A stretch of 64,000 nucleotides of DNA from Bog-756 sp963725275 (GCA_963725275.1 CAVRXS010000005.1:310001-374000), one strand, 5' to 3'. Numbered from the stretch's first letter, positions 43,064-52,612 are shown. Numbers and translations: made by a program. The notes: a model not told the origin generated them from the letters alone.

Positions 43064-43810
43064 TGGCGGGCCCGGTGACGAGCACCGACGGCGGTGCGAG
43101 CACGACCACGCTCCCGGCGAGCATCACGATCCGCGGGGTGCGCGCCGCCTACGGCCGCATCGAGGTCCTCCACGGCGTCGACCTCGAGGTCCCGGCAGGC
43201 GGCGTCTTCGCGCTGCTCGGTCCAAACGGGGCCGGCAAGTCGACCCTGCTGCGGGTCATCAGCGGGCTCATGCGACCCACCGGCGGCGAAGTCTTGATCG
43301 GCGGGGAGCCCACCGGGAAGACCCCGACCGAGAAGCTCGTCCGCCGAGGCATCTGCGCAGTGCCCGAGGGGCGGGGGATCTTCCCCAACCTGACCGTCCG
43401 TGAGAACCTCCGCATCTGGACGTACGGCGGCGATCTCGAGCGCGAAGGACGTCGAGGAGCAGACCTTCGCGACCTTCCCGAGGCTCCGCGAGCGGCGGCG
43501 GCAGATGGCCGGCACCCTCTCGGGCGGTGAGCAGCAGATGCTGGCCATCTCGCGCTCCCTCGTGACGAGTCCGCGGGTGCTCCTGCTCGACGAGCTCTCG
43601 ATGGGGCTCGCGCCGCTCATCGTCGCCGAGCTCTACGAGCTGGTGGGCCAGCTCGCCCGGCAGGGCATCACCATCCTGCTCGTCGAGCAGTTCGTGACCA
43701 CTGCGCTCGCCGTGGCCGACCGCGCCGCCATCATGGTGCACGGTCGCGTCGAGCAGGAGGGCACTCCCGCCGAGATGAGCGAGGCGGCCCTGAGCGTCTA
43801 TCTGGCCTGA
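43063..43810 (+). CDS. livF: Liv-type ABC ATP-binding protein (LivF), frameshifted near 43440
   Basis: About 249 residues from ATG 43063. Walker A GPNGAGKST, then RGICAVPEGRGIFPNLTVRE. At about 43440 the frame changes; one base forward it reads DVEEQTFATFPRLRERRRQM, AGTLSGGEQQMLAISRSL (signature) and VLLLDELSMGLAPLIV (Walker B) to EQEGTPAEM. One base removed restores the gene. Completes the livK-HM-G-F operon, with ATG overlapping the LivG stop. Confidence 0.88.
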
Positions 43811-43835
43811 GTCCCGGAGCGGGGCACAGGGACGG

Positions 43836-46462
43836 TCACTCCTCGGCGAGCTCGACCTCGACCGAGAGCTCGTCGCCCTCGCGGGTGACCAGGTCGACGA
43901 CCCCGCCGGCCTGGCGGAGGTCGTGTTCGGCCGAGCGCAGGGCGTCGATCCTGGACGGCGTGTCGGTCACGACGAGGCGGGCAACCGCTGCGCGCATCGA
44001 GCGCTTCGCCGCGGTCTTCTCGCGACGGATCAGGCCGAGCACCTCGGCCGCCACGTCGAGCACCGCGTCGGTCCCGGGATCGATGCCGCCGGCCGGGGTG
44101 ACCCCGAGCTCGGCGGCCGTCGGCCAGGCGGCCGTGTGGATCGAGCCCTCCTGCCACCAGGACCAGACCTCCTCGGTCACGAAGGGGAGGATCGGAGCGA
44201 GGAGGCGGAGCAGCGCCGAGAGTGCGGCGGCGAGCGCGGCTCTGGCCGAGGCCGTGCCCGGGTCGGTCGGCCTCCCCGTACGCACGGGACTTGACCAGCT
44301 CGAGGTAGTCGTCGCAGAACGACCAGAAGAAGGCCTCGGTGCGCTCGAGGGCCCGTGCGTAGTCGTAGGACTCGAAGGCGACCGTGGCCTCCTCGACGAC
44401 GACGGACAGACGCCCGAGGACGGCCCGGTCGAGGGGGGCGGTCACCGCCTCGATGCCGGGCACGACCAGGAGGCCCTCTCCGTCGGTCAGCCGGCCGAGC
44501 GCGAAGCGCGAGGCGTTGAGGACCTTCATGGCCAACCGACGGCCGACCTTCATCTGCCCCTCGTCGAATGCGGTGTCGGTGCCCGGACGGCCCCCGGCGG
44601 CCCAGTAGCGCACCGCGTCGGCGCCGTGCTGCTCGATGAGCGGGAGTGGGGTCACCACCGCGCCCTTCGACTTCGACATCTTCTTGCGGTCGGGGTCGAG
44701 CACCCAGCCGGAGATGGCCGCGTCGGACCAGGGGAGCACCCCGAACTCGAGCTCGGACCGGACCACGGTCGAGAAGAGCCAGGTCCGGATGATCTCGTGG
44801 GCCTGCGGGCGGAGGTCCATCGGGAAGACCCTGGCGAACAGGTCGGGGTCGTCCTCCCAGCCGCCCGCGATCTGCGGGGTGAGCGACGAGGTGGCCCAGG
44901 TGTCCATCACGTCCGGGTCGCCGACGAACCCGCCGGGCATGCCCCGACTGGTCGGCGGTGAACCCGTCGGGCACGTCCGTCGAGGCGTCGACGGGGAGGT
45001 GGCGCTCGTCGGCCATGATCGGGGCGTCGAAGTCGACCTCGCCGTCCGCGCCCACCGGGTACCAGACCGGGAACGGGACCCCGTAGAACCGCTGGCGGCT
45101 GATGTTCCAGTCCGCGTTGAGCCCCTCCACCCAGGCCCGGTAGCGGTGGGCCATGTACGGCGGGTGCCAGCGGAGCTCCTCCCCTCGGGCGAGCAACCGG
45201 TCGCGTAGTGGGAGGGTCTCGATGAACCACTGTCTCGAGGAGACGATCTCGAGGGGACGCTCGCCCTTCTCGTAGAACTTGACCGGATGGGTGATGGGCC
45301 GGGCCTCGCCGATGATCGCTCCCGAGGCGACCAGCTGCTCGACGATCCGGGTCCGGGCCTGGGTGACCGAGCGCCCGACCAGCTCGCCGTAGTGGGCGGC
45401 GGCCGCCGCCGGGTCCTCGGACGCCCAGCCCTCGGTGCCCCACTCCACCGGGAGCAGGGTTCCGTCACGACCGATGATCGTCCGGGTGGGGAGGGAGAGC
45501 TCGCGCCACCAGAGCACGTCGGTCGTGTCGCCGAAGGTGCAGACCATGGCGATCCCCGAGCCCTTCTCCGGGTCTGCCAGCTCGTGGGCCAGCACCGGCA
45601 CCCGGACCCCGAACAGGGGGGTGGTGACGTCGGTGCCGAACAGGGCGCGGAAGCGGTCGTCGTCGGGGTGGGCGACCAGGGCCACGCAGGCGGGCAGCAG
45701 CTCGGGCCGGGTGGTCTCGATCTCCACGTCCCCCGCCGCGCCGGCACGCGGGAAGCGCAGCCGATGGTAGGCGCCGGGGCGCTCGCGGTCCTCGAGCTCG
45801 GCCTGGCTGACCGCGGTCCGGAAGTCGACGTCCCAGAGGGTCGGGGCGTCCGCTGTACGACCTGGCCGCGTCGGGCGAGCCGCAGGAACGCCGCGCTGGG
45901 AGACCCGCCGGGCGCGCTCGGAGATGGTCGCGTAGGTGTGCGACCAGTCGACGGAGAGCCCGAGCGTGCGCCACAGCTGCTCGAAGACCTGCTCGTCCTC
46001 CGCGGTGAGCTGCTCGCAGAGCGCGACGAAGTTGGGTCGCGAGATCGCGATCGGGTGCTTGCCGCGGCTGCGTCCGGCGGCACGAAGTCGGGGTCGTAGG
46101 GGAGGCTCGGGTCGCAGCGGACGCCGAAGTAGTTCTGGACCCGGCGCTCGGTGGGCAGGCCGTTGTCGTCCCACCCCATGGGGTAGAAGACGGCCTTGCC
46201 CCGCATCCGGTGGAAGCGGGCCACCATGTCGGTGTGGGTGTACGAGAAGACGTGCCCGATGTGGAGCGAGCCGGAGACCGTCGGGCGGCGGGGTGTCGAT
46301 GGAGAACACGCGCGTCGCGGGGCGCGTCCGGTCGAACGCGTAGGTGCCGGCGGCATCCCACCGGACCGACCAGAGCTCCTCGAGGCCCTCGAGGCCGGGC
46401 TTCTCGGGGACACCCTGCGGTCGAGCGGTCACCGGGCTCCGTCCGTTCGTCTGCTCCGGCAT
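43836..46462 (-). CDS. valS: valyl-tRNA synthetase, about six frameshifts
   Basis: Class I synthetase of about 874 residues in the expected order across three frames: start MPEQTNGRSPVTARP (ATG 46462), PTVSGSLHIGHVFSYTHTDM (HIGH motif), editing domain DVEIETTRPELLPACVALVA, WYPVGADGEVDFDAP, TWATSSLTPQIAGGWEDDPD, LDPDRKKMSKSKGAVVTPLP (KMSKS) and the anticodon domain WSFCDDYLELVKSRAYGE, ending with a coiled-coil-like C-terminus. Shifts are near 46290, 46070, 45895, 45855, 44940 and 44270. At the first, deleting one C of a CCC run restores PPPTVSGS. ValRS is essential, so errors in the sequence are more likely than true inactivation. A later start (GTG 46432 or 46411) is possible. Confidence 0.88.
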
Positions 46463-46483
46463 GATCGGGTTACCGTACCCTGC

Positions 46484-47897
46484 GTGCTCCGGCTCCACGA
46501 CACCGCAACCGGCGACGTGGTCCCGCTCCGGCCGCGGGAGCCCGGGAAGGTCGGCGTCTACGTCTGCGGCCTGACGGTCGACGGCGAGCCCCATCTCGGC
46601 CACGGCCGGATGGCACTCGTCTTCGACGTGCTCCGCCGCTATCTCATCTTCGCCGGCCTGGACGTCGACCTACGTGTCGAACATCACCGACATCGACGAC
46701 AAGATCATCGACGGCGCGGCGGCCGCAGGGCTGCCCATCGACGAGTTCACCGCCGCCAACGAGGCGCGCTGGTGGGAGATCGTCGACGCCCTCGGGGTCC
46801 TCGTCCCCGACGAGATCCCCCACGCCACCGCCTATGTCGACCGGATGATCGCGCTGGTGCGGGACCTGGTCGCACGCGGGGTCGCCTACGAGACGCCGAC
46901 CGGTGTGTACCTGTCGGTGCTCGACGTGCCCGGCTACGGGCTGCTCGCCCGCCAGCCCCTCGAGTCGCTGCGCGCGGGGGCACGGATCGAAGCCGACGAG
47001 GACAAGCGGTCCCCGCTCGACTTCGTGCTCTGGAAGAAGGCCAAGCCGGGCGAGCCGAGTTGGGACGCGCCCTGGGGGGCCGGGCGGCCTGGATGGCACA
47101 CCGAATGCGTGGTGATGTCCCTCGGCCTCCTCGGGGAGGGCTTCGAGCTGCACGGCGGCGGCCAGGACCTCATGTTCCCCCACCACGAGAACGAACGTGC
47201 ACAGGCGGTGGCCGACGGGAAGGAGTTCGCCCGCCACTGGATGCACAACGGCTGGGTCACCATGGGCGGGGAGAAGATGTCCAAGTCCCTGGGCAACTTC
47301 ACCTCCCTCGCCGATCTCCTCGAGCGCAGCGACGCACGCGCCTACCGCCTCCTGGTGCTGCGATCGCACTACCGCTCGCCGATCGAGGTCACACCCGACA
47401 CCGTCGCCCAGGCCGAGGCAGGGCTCGCCCGGCTGGACGAGCTGGCCCGGAGGTTCGGGCTGGACGACCCGCTCGCCGACGGGCCGTTGGTGTTCGGGCC
47501 GGCCGGGGACGACGCGGCACTGCCGGAGGAGGCATTGGACGCGTCGGCGGTGGCAGCGTTCCGCTCGATCATGGACGACGATCTGGACACCCCCGGGGCC
47601 CTGGCCACCATCTTCGACCTCGCCAGGCTGGCCAACGCCGCGGCCGACGCGGGCGACGAAGTCGCGGCTCGGCGTGCCGCCCGGACCGTGGCGACGCTGG
47701 CCGGGGCGCTCGGCCTCCCGCTGCGCCGGGGGGAGAGCACGGAGGTCGACCCGGTGACCGCCGACCTGGTCCTCCGGCGCGATCGGGCCCGGGAGCGGCG
47801 CGACTGGGCTGAGGCCGATGCGGTGCGCGCCGAGCTCGAGTCGGACGGCTGGCTCGTCGAGGACGCCGCCGGGGGCACCCGGGTCCGCCGCCGATGA
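46484..47897 (+). CDS. cysS: cysteinyl-tRNA synthetase, frameshifted near 46665
   Basis: About 471 residues. From GTG 46484: LRLHDTATGDVVPLRPREPG, GKVGVYVCGLTVDGEPHLGHGR (zinc Cys and HIGH-like HLGHGR), LVFDVLRRYLIFAGL; then one frame over SNITDIDDKIIDGAAAAGLP, GWHTECVVMSLGLLGEGF (second Cys), GGGQDLMFPHHENE, and GGEKMSKSLGNF (KMSKS). Removing one G restores TYVSNITDID. The C-terminus RRDWAEADAVRAELESDGWL is CysRS, and length and motifs argue against MshC. The start is 21 bases from the divergent valS start, suggesting leaderless transcripts. Confidence 0.9.
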
Positions 47898-47912
47898 ACA
47901 CCGCGTGAACAC

Positions 47913-47948
47913 CCCCGGATCCGGTCGTTCCGCAGCCCGGATCCGGGG
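47913..47948 (+). terminator. 12-bp GC hairpin after cysS
   Basis: CCCCGGATCCGG (47913-47924) and CCGGATCCGGGG (47937-47948) form a perfect 12-bp inverted repeat with a 12-base loop, 15 bases after the cysS stop. A GTTTTT run follows at about 47961-47968, rather far from the stem. Probable terminator. Confidence 0.55.
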
Positions 47949-48083
47949 AAGGGACTGCTAGCGTTTTTCGGGTCGGAGCGAGCCCCCCGGAGGCTGGTCG
48001 ACGCCCCGCCCGAGGCGGGAGGTCGGACCGGTCGCCTGTGGGATCCCCGGCACCCTGCAGGTGAAGGAAAGGGGAACGCCACC

Positions 48084-48296
48084 GTGGCCTCCGGAACAGT
48101 CAAGTGGTTCAACGCCGAGAAGGGCTTCGGCTTCATCTCACAGCCGGACGGCGGTGCGGATGTCTTCGTGCACCACACCGCCATCCAGATGAACGGATTC
48201 CGCTCCCTCGAGGAGGGCCAGGCGGTCGAGTTCGACCTGCAGGAGGGCCCGAAGGGCCTCCAGGCGGTCGACGTGCGGCCCGTCCAACCGGCCTAG
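48084..48296 (+). CDS. cold-shock domain protein (CspA family)
   Basis: 70 residues from GTG 48084 behind AAGGAAAGGGG. The single OB-fold domain shows RNP1 KGFGFI and RNP2 VFVHH: GTVKWFNAEKGFGFISQPDG, DVFVHHTAIQMNGFR, then EEGQAVEFDLQEGPKGLQA. RNA/DNA chaperone binding single strands. A 186-base leader separates it from cysS and may hold thermoregulatory structure, not examined further. The exact subtype cannot be told from one copy. Confidence 0.9.
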   Translation: MASGTVKWFNAEKGFGFISQPDGGADVFVHHTAIQMNGFRSLEEGQAVEFDLQEGPKGLQAVDVRPVQPA

Positions 48297-48394
48297 TCCC
48301 CTCCGCTCCCCCGCGTCCCCCGGACGTGCCCTGCCGGGCACCCGATGCCCCGCGCCGCCCGGCCCCTGGTGGTTGCCGGTCGCGCCGGTTCCTT

Positions 48395-48410
48395 GTTACT
48401 ATAGAGTAAC
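48395..48410. promoter_or_regulatory. GTTACT-ATAG-AGTAAC inverted repeat
   Basis: A perfect 6-4-6 inverted repeat about 100 bases ahead of the acyl-CoA dehydrogenase start, with TATAGA in its centre (48400-48405) resembling a -10 box. Such a symmetric site is typical of TetR-type control of fatty-acid genes. Binding protein unknown; the TetR at 52613-53284 is one candidate. Confidence 0.5.
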
Positions 48411-48511
48411 CAGTGAGACCCACCGCGGGAGCGGTGCGCGTGCGGCCACCGTGCCGGCACCGGTCAGCGGAGTGCGTGCGGCCCCACGGGGCCAGAACGG
48501 AGCAGGGCGCA

Positions 48512-49726
48512 ATGGCCGAATTCTCCCTCGATCTCAACGAAGACCAGCTCCAGCTGCAGAAGTGGGTCCACGACTTCGCCGAGACCGTCATCCGTCCCGC
48601 GGGACACGAGTGGGACGAGCGCGAGGAGACCCCCTGGCCGATCATCGAGGAGGCCGCACGGATCGGGCTCTACTCGTTCGACTTCATCAGCCAGGCCTTC
48701 TTCGACGAGAGCGGCCTGCTGCTCCCGATCGCCGCGGAGGAGCTGGCATGGGGTGACGCGGGCATCGCCCTCTCCATCCTGGGCAGCACCCTGGGCCTTG
48801 CCGGCATCGCGGGCAACGGCACCCCCGAGCAGCTGATCGAGTGGGGCCCGCAGTGCTTCGGGACCCCGGACAAGATCCAGATGGCCGCCTTCGCCGTCTC
48901 CGAGGCCGACGCCGGGTCGGACGTGTCGTCGCTGCGGACCCGCGCCATCTATGACGAGGCCAAGGACGAGTGGGTCCTCAACGGCACCAAGACCTGGATC
49001 ACCAACGGCGGGATCGCCGACCTCCACGTCGTGGTGGCCTCGGTCGACTCCGGTCTCGGGTCGCGGGGCCAGGCCAGCTTCATCGTGCCGCCCCACACCC
49101 CCGGCCTCTCCCAGGGACAGAAGTTCAAGAAGATGGGAATCCGGGCTTCGCACACGGCCGAGGTCATCCTCGAGGACTGCCGCGTCCCCGGACGCTGCCT
49201 CCTCGGCGGGAAGGACAAGCTCGACGAGAGGCTGGCCCGTGCCCGCGAGGGCAAGCGCTCGTCCAGCCAGGCGGCCATGAAGACCTTCGAGGCCTCGCGC
49301 CCGGCGGTCGGGGCCCAGGCGCTCGGGATCGCCCGTGCCGCCTACGAGTACTCCCTCGACTACGCCAAGGAGCGGCGGGCCTTCGGCCGGGCCATCATCG
49401 AGAACCAGGGCATCGCTTTCAAGCTCGCCGACATGAAGACGAGGATCGACGCCTCCCGCCTGCTCGTGTGGCGGGCGTCCTGGATGGGCCGCAACGGCAA
49501 GGACTTCACCGCCGGAGAGGGCTCGATGTCCAAGCTCTACGCGGGGGAGACCGCGGTCTACGTGACCGAGGAGGCGATCCAGATCCTCGGTGGCTACGGC
49601 TACGTCCGCGACTACCCGGTCGAGCGGTGGCACCGTGACTCGAAGATCTTCACCATCTTCGAGGGCACCTCGGAGATCCAGCGGCTCATCATCGCCCGGG
49701 CCATCTCCGGCGTCCACATCAACTGA
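48512..49726 (+). CDS. acyl-CoA dehydrogenase
   Basis: 404 residues from ATG 48512. Segments of the FAD acyl-CoA dehydrogenase fold: N-terminal helices LQLQKWVHDFAETVIRPAGH, the FAD-binding middle AAFAVSEADAGSDVSSLRTR and TKTWITNGG, and C-terminal FGRAIIENQGIAFKLADMKT. The last part, DSKIFTIFEGTSEIQRLIIA, has the catalytic Glu (FEGTSE). Oxidises acyl-CoA to 2-enoyl-CoA with electron transfer flavoprotein. The enoyl-CoA hydratase at 54455 could follow it in a pathway. Chain length preference unknown. Confidence 0.93.
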   Translation: MAEFSLDLNEDQLQLQKWVHDFAETVIRPAGHEWDEREETPWPIIEEAARIGLYSFDFISQAFFDESGLLLPIAAEELAWGDAGIALSILGSTLGLAGIAGNGTPEQLIEWGPQCFGTPDKIQMAAFAVSEADAGSDVSSLRTRAIYDEAKDEWVLNGTKTWITNGGIADLHVVVASVDSGLGSRGQASFIVPPHTPGLSQGQKFKKMGIRASHTAEVILEDCRVPGRCLLGGKDKLDERLARAREGKRSSSQAAMKTFEASRPAVGAQALGIARAAYEYSLDYAKERRAFGRAIIENQGIAFKLADMKTRIDASRLLVWRASWMGRNGKDFTAGEGSMSKLYAGETAVYVTEEAIQILGGYGYVRDYPVERWHRDSKIFTIFEGTSEIQRLIIARAISGVHIN

Positions 49727-49775
49727 TCGTCGACGACCACCCGACCGTCGACGGTCCACCGGGCGTCGGTTCCCG

Positions 49776-50276
49776 GTGACCGGCACACTGCTCGTCCTCT
49801 GCACCGGCAACGCCGCCCGCTCGGTGATGGCCGGGGCCATGCTGCAGGCCGCGCCACTCGAGATCGTGACCGCCGGGAGCCACGTGATCGAAGGCCAGCC
49901 GATGAGCCGCCGTACCCGCTCGGCACTCGCGTCGCTCGGGTTCGATGCCGACGGCCACCGCAGCCACCAGCTGACCGACGCGGACGTCTCGGCGGCCGTC
50001 CTCGTCCTGGCCATGGCGGGCGAGCACGTCGACTACATCCGGCGGAAGCACCCGCAGGCGGCCACCCGCACCGCCTCGATCAAGCGGCTGGTACGCGACC
50101 TGCCGCCCGGCCCGCCGGCGTTGCCGGCGCGCCTCGCCCGCCTCGACCTTGCAGCGGTCCCGGTCGAACCCTGGGAGGACGTGGAGGACCCCGCTGGCGG
50201 CGACGACGAGGTGTACGAGGCGTGCGCTCGCGAGCTCCTCGCGCTCTGCGCCGAGCTCGGTCCGCGTCTGGTCTGA
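49776..50276 (+). CDS. low-molecular-weight protein-tyrosine phosphatase-like protein
   Basis: 166 residues from GTG 49776. The P-loop is LCTGNAARSVMAGAML near residues 7-22 (C-x5-R-S), with Cys nucleophile and Arg. A later DVEDPAGG gives an Asp-Pro like the acid DP motif, though shifted to a linker. Similar folds also serve arsenate reductase. The rest is divergent: RRTRSALASLGFDADGHRSH resembles the family's recognition helix. Role could be dephosphorylation of regulatory proteins. Convergent with the ferritin-like gene. Confidence 0.75.
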   Translation: MTGTLLVLCTGNAARSVMAGAMLQAAPLEIVTAGSHVIEGQPMSRRTRSALASLGFDADGHRSHQLTDADVSAAVLVLAMAGEHVDYIRRKHPQAATRTASIKRLVRDLPPGPPALPARLARLDLAAVPVEPWEDVEDPAGGDDEVYEACARELLALCAELGPRLV

Positions 50277-50286
50277 GTCCCGTCGC

Positions 50287-51069
50287 TCAGGCCGCCGGGA
50301 CGACCGCATCCCGCACGAGGTGGAGCCCCGAGAGCCCGGGGAGTCGGTCGACCCGCCGGTCGATGCGATCGGCCACGGCGATCCCGCGGTCGTCACCGAA
50401 CAGATAGGCGCGCAGGTGGGCGACCTCGCCGGGACCGACGACGCCGCTTCCCACCGGTGCCCAGAAGCGCCGGAGCGCCCACCGGGTCAGCCGTTGCGCG
50501 GACCGGCTCTCCGAGAGGCGGCGCCGGGCCTCGGTCGCGTAGAAGTCGATGTGCCGTCCCTCCTGGCGCATGATCCGGCGGAGCAGCTCGCCGAGGGTCG
50601 GATGGTCCGCCCGCACGGCGAGCAGTGAGTAGGCCGCCTGGGTGGTCCATTCGTTGACCGCGCCCCAGGTCATGTGCACCGCGGTCAGGTGGGGGGTGAG
50701 CGCGGAGGCCGCCTGGAAGGCGAGCGGCCGGAGGGCGTCTCTCCGGGGGAGCCGTTGGCGGACGGCGGCGACCCGCCCGGTGCCGGCGGTCTCGTCGTGG
50801 GCGGTGAGGATCCGCCCGATGGCCTCGCCGTGCCAGTACTCCTCGTAGTTCCACATGGTGAGGAAGGAGGTCACCTCGGGATCGCGGTGGGCCCGGGTCA
50901 CAAGGACGTCGCGCAGATAGCACACGGTGTGCTGCTCGACGTCGTGCATGTAGCGCAGGCAGCGCAGCGCACCGGGGTCGAGCGGCCGCCGCCGGAAGTC
51001 CGTGAAGTCGATGTCGTCGCAGGCCAGCCGCGCAGACAGGCGCTCGTAGGTCTCCATGTCGAATGTCAT
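50287..51069 (-). CDS. ferritin-like di-iron protein of unknown function
   Basis: 260 residues. Helical, with the ligand pattern of a carboxylate-bridged di-iron centre: E45 (HDVEQHTV), E77-x2-H80 (WNYEEYWHGEA), E140 (AVNEWTTQA), and E170-x2-H173 (RQEGRHIDFYA). Four helices carrying ExxH twice is the ferritin/rubrerythrin/acyl-ACP desaturase arrangement. It resembles a conserved actinobacterial family, often annotated only as ferritin-like. Possible roles: desaturation, oxygenation or iron/peroxide handling. Not part of an obvious operon; next to an ECF sigma pair. Confidence 0.65.
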   Translation of the reverse strand: MTFDMETYERLSARLACDDIDFTDFRRRPLDPGALRCLRYMHDVEQHTVCYLRDVLVTRAHRDPEVTSFLTMWNYEEYWHGEAIGRILTAHDETAGTGRVAAVRQRLPRRDALRPLAFQAASALTPHLTAVHMTWGAVNEWTTQAAYSLLAVRADHPTLGELLRRIMRQEGRHIDFYATEARRRLSESRSAQRLTRWALRRFWAPVGSGVVGPGEVAHLRAYLFGDDRGIAVADRIDRRVDRLPGLSGLHLVRDAVVPAA

Positions 51070-51163
51070 GCTGGATATTCGTGGCGACGACGGCCGCCGG
51101 ATGGGCCACAGGTGCGGGCAGCGGCCGTCCGTGTGCGCCTGCAGCTCCGAATACAGTGCCGGG

Positions 51164-51745
51164 ATGGTGGAGCTCGAGCAGGCCAGCGATGCCAGCCTGG
51201 TCGTCGCGGTGGGTCGGTGGCACGAGCCCGCTCTCGCCGAGATCTACCGCCGTCACGGTGGTGCTGTCCATTCTCTGTCACGCCGGATCCTCCGGAGCGA
51301 GCAGCCCGCCGAGGAGATCACCCAGGAGGTCTTCCTCGACCTCTGGAAGCATCCCGAGAAGTTCGACGCGCAGCGCGGCACGCTGCGCTCCTTCTTGCTC
51401 GCCCGCGCGCACGGCAAGTCGGTCGACGTGGTGCGGTCCGAGGAGTCACGCAAACGGCGCGAGGAGAGCGACGCCCGCCGGACCGCGGCCTCCGACTACG
51501 ACCTCGATCACGAGGTCTGGGACATGGCCGTCGCCGAACAGATCAAGGACGCGCTCGAGAGCCTCCCCGACGACCTCCGCCAGCCCATCGAGCTCGCCTA
51601 CTTCGGCGGGCTCACCTACCGCGAGGTCGCCGCGCTGCTCGACGCACCCGAGGGAACCGTCAAGAGCCGCATCCGATCCGGCCTGAGCCGGCTCCGTCTG
51701 TCCCTCATCGAACGCGGCGTCCGGCCGGCCGGAGCGGACCAGTGA
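51164..51745 (+). CDS. ECF sigma factor (SigK-like)
   Basis: 193 residues from ATG 51164. Region 2 at about 22-85: YRRHGGAVHSLSRRILRSEQ, AEEITQEVFLDLWKHPEKFD, TLRSFLLARAHGKSVDVVRS. Region 4 at 130-185: LPDDLRQPIELAYFGGLTYR and EGTVKSRIRSGLSRLRLSL. The stop overlaps the anti-sigma start by 4 bases. The pairing with an RskA-like anti-sigma factor makes it a SigK-type regulator; mycobacterial SigK responds to redox. Targets unknown. Confidence 0.9.
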   Translation: MVELEQASDASLVVAVGRWHEPALAEIYRRHGGAVHSLSRRILRSEQPAEEITQEVFLDLWKHPEKFDAQRGTLRSFLLARAHGKSVDVVRSEESRKRREESDARRTAASDYDLDHEVWDMAVAEQIKDALESLPDDLRQPIELAYFGGLTYREVAALLDAPEGTVKSRIRSGLSRLRLSLIERGVRPAGADQ

Positions 51746-52578
51746 GCACGCCCGAGCTCTCCCACCGCGAGATCGAGGAGCTCCTCGGCGCCCACGCGCT
51801 CGACGCCGTCGATCCTGAGACAGCCGCGCTCGTCGAGGCGCATCTGGAGCGCTGTGTCCGCTGTTCGATCGAGGTGGCCCAGCACCACGAGGTGGCGGGG
51901 ATGCTCGCCAACTCCGGAGGGAGACCACCGGCACGCCTCTGGAACGGCATCGCCGAGCGCCTCGGGGGCACCTCGGGGCAGTCGTGGGGCCGGTTGGCGG
52001 CCCGCCTCGAGGCACCCGAGCCGGAGCCGGATCCGGACCGTCTCCCTGATCGGATCCCGGCCATCCCCGACCACTCAGGTGCCGAGTCGGTCGGCGCCGG
52101 CCGGAGGCGGCGGGTGACGATCGCAACCGCCGCGCTGGCCGCGGCCGCCGTCATCGTGGCCCTCGGGCTCGGGCTCCAGGTCCGGCACCTCCACACCCAG
52201 GTGCGCGCGTTGGAGAGCTCGCCGCAGCTGTCCGCTGCGGAGCGGGCGGCGGAGGCGTCCCCGACCACCCGCCGGATCCCCCTGGTGCACGCCGTCGGTT
52301 CGGGCGCACCGGCGACGGTCGTGCTCACCGCGTCGGGCACCGGGTTCGTGGTCAACCACGACCTCCCGGCCCTGCCCGCCGACCGCACCTACCAGCTGTG
52401 GGGTGTGATCGGGAGCCACACCGTGTCGCTCGGGCTGCTCGGGTCGCGCCCGGGCATCGTGCCGTTCAGCGTGGCGGGAGGCGCAGAGCCGAGTGCGTTC
52501 GCCGTCTCATCGGAGCACGCGGGCGGCGCCGTGCAACCGAGCGGCCGTCCGGTGGCGGCGGGCGCGGTCACCGCGTAG
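51742..52578 (+). CDS. RskA-like membrane anti-sigma factor
   Basis: 278 residues from GTG 51742 (GTGA overlap). N-terminal zinc-anti-sigma domain with H34-x3-C38-x2-C41 (EAHLERCVRC), a membrane helix at about 127-150 (ATAALAAAAVIVALGLGL), then an extracytoplasmic domain with a FVVNHDLPALPADRTYQLWG motif typical of RskA C-terminal domains. Holds the upstream sigma factor at the membrane and releases it after regulated proteolysis. Confidence 0.9.
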   Translation: MSTPELSHREIEELLGAHALDAVDPETAALVEAHLERCVRCSIEVAQHHEVAGMLANSGGRPPARLWNGIAERLGGTSGQSWGRLAARLEAPEPEPDPDRLPDRIPAIPDHSGAESVGAGRRRRVTIATAALAAAAVIVALGLGLQVRHLHTQVRALESSPQLSAAERAAEASPTTRRIPLVHAVGSGAPATVVLTASGTGFVVNHDLPALPADRTYQLWGVIGSHTVSLGLLGSRPGIVPFSVAGGAEPSAFAVSSEHAGGAVQPSGRPVAAGAVTA

Positions 52579-52612
52579 ATCCGCCACGACGGGTCCGGTT
52601 CTCGGGAGGGAC

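Noticed and set aside
43836..46462. Programmed ribosomal frameshifting in valS and other broken genes.
   Set aside because: Programmed sites occur once per gene and need slippery sequence and a stimulator. Six shifts in one gene at non-slippery places do not fit.
46484..47897. Mycothiol ligase MshC instead of CysRS.
   Set aside because: MshC shares the fold, but the C-terminal RRDWAEADAVRAEL domain and length are those of CysRS, and it lies next to valS.
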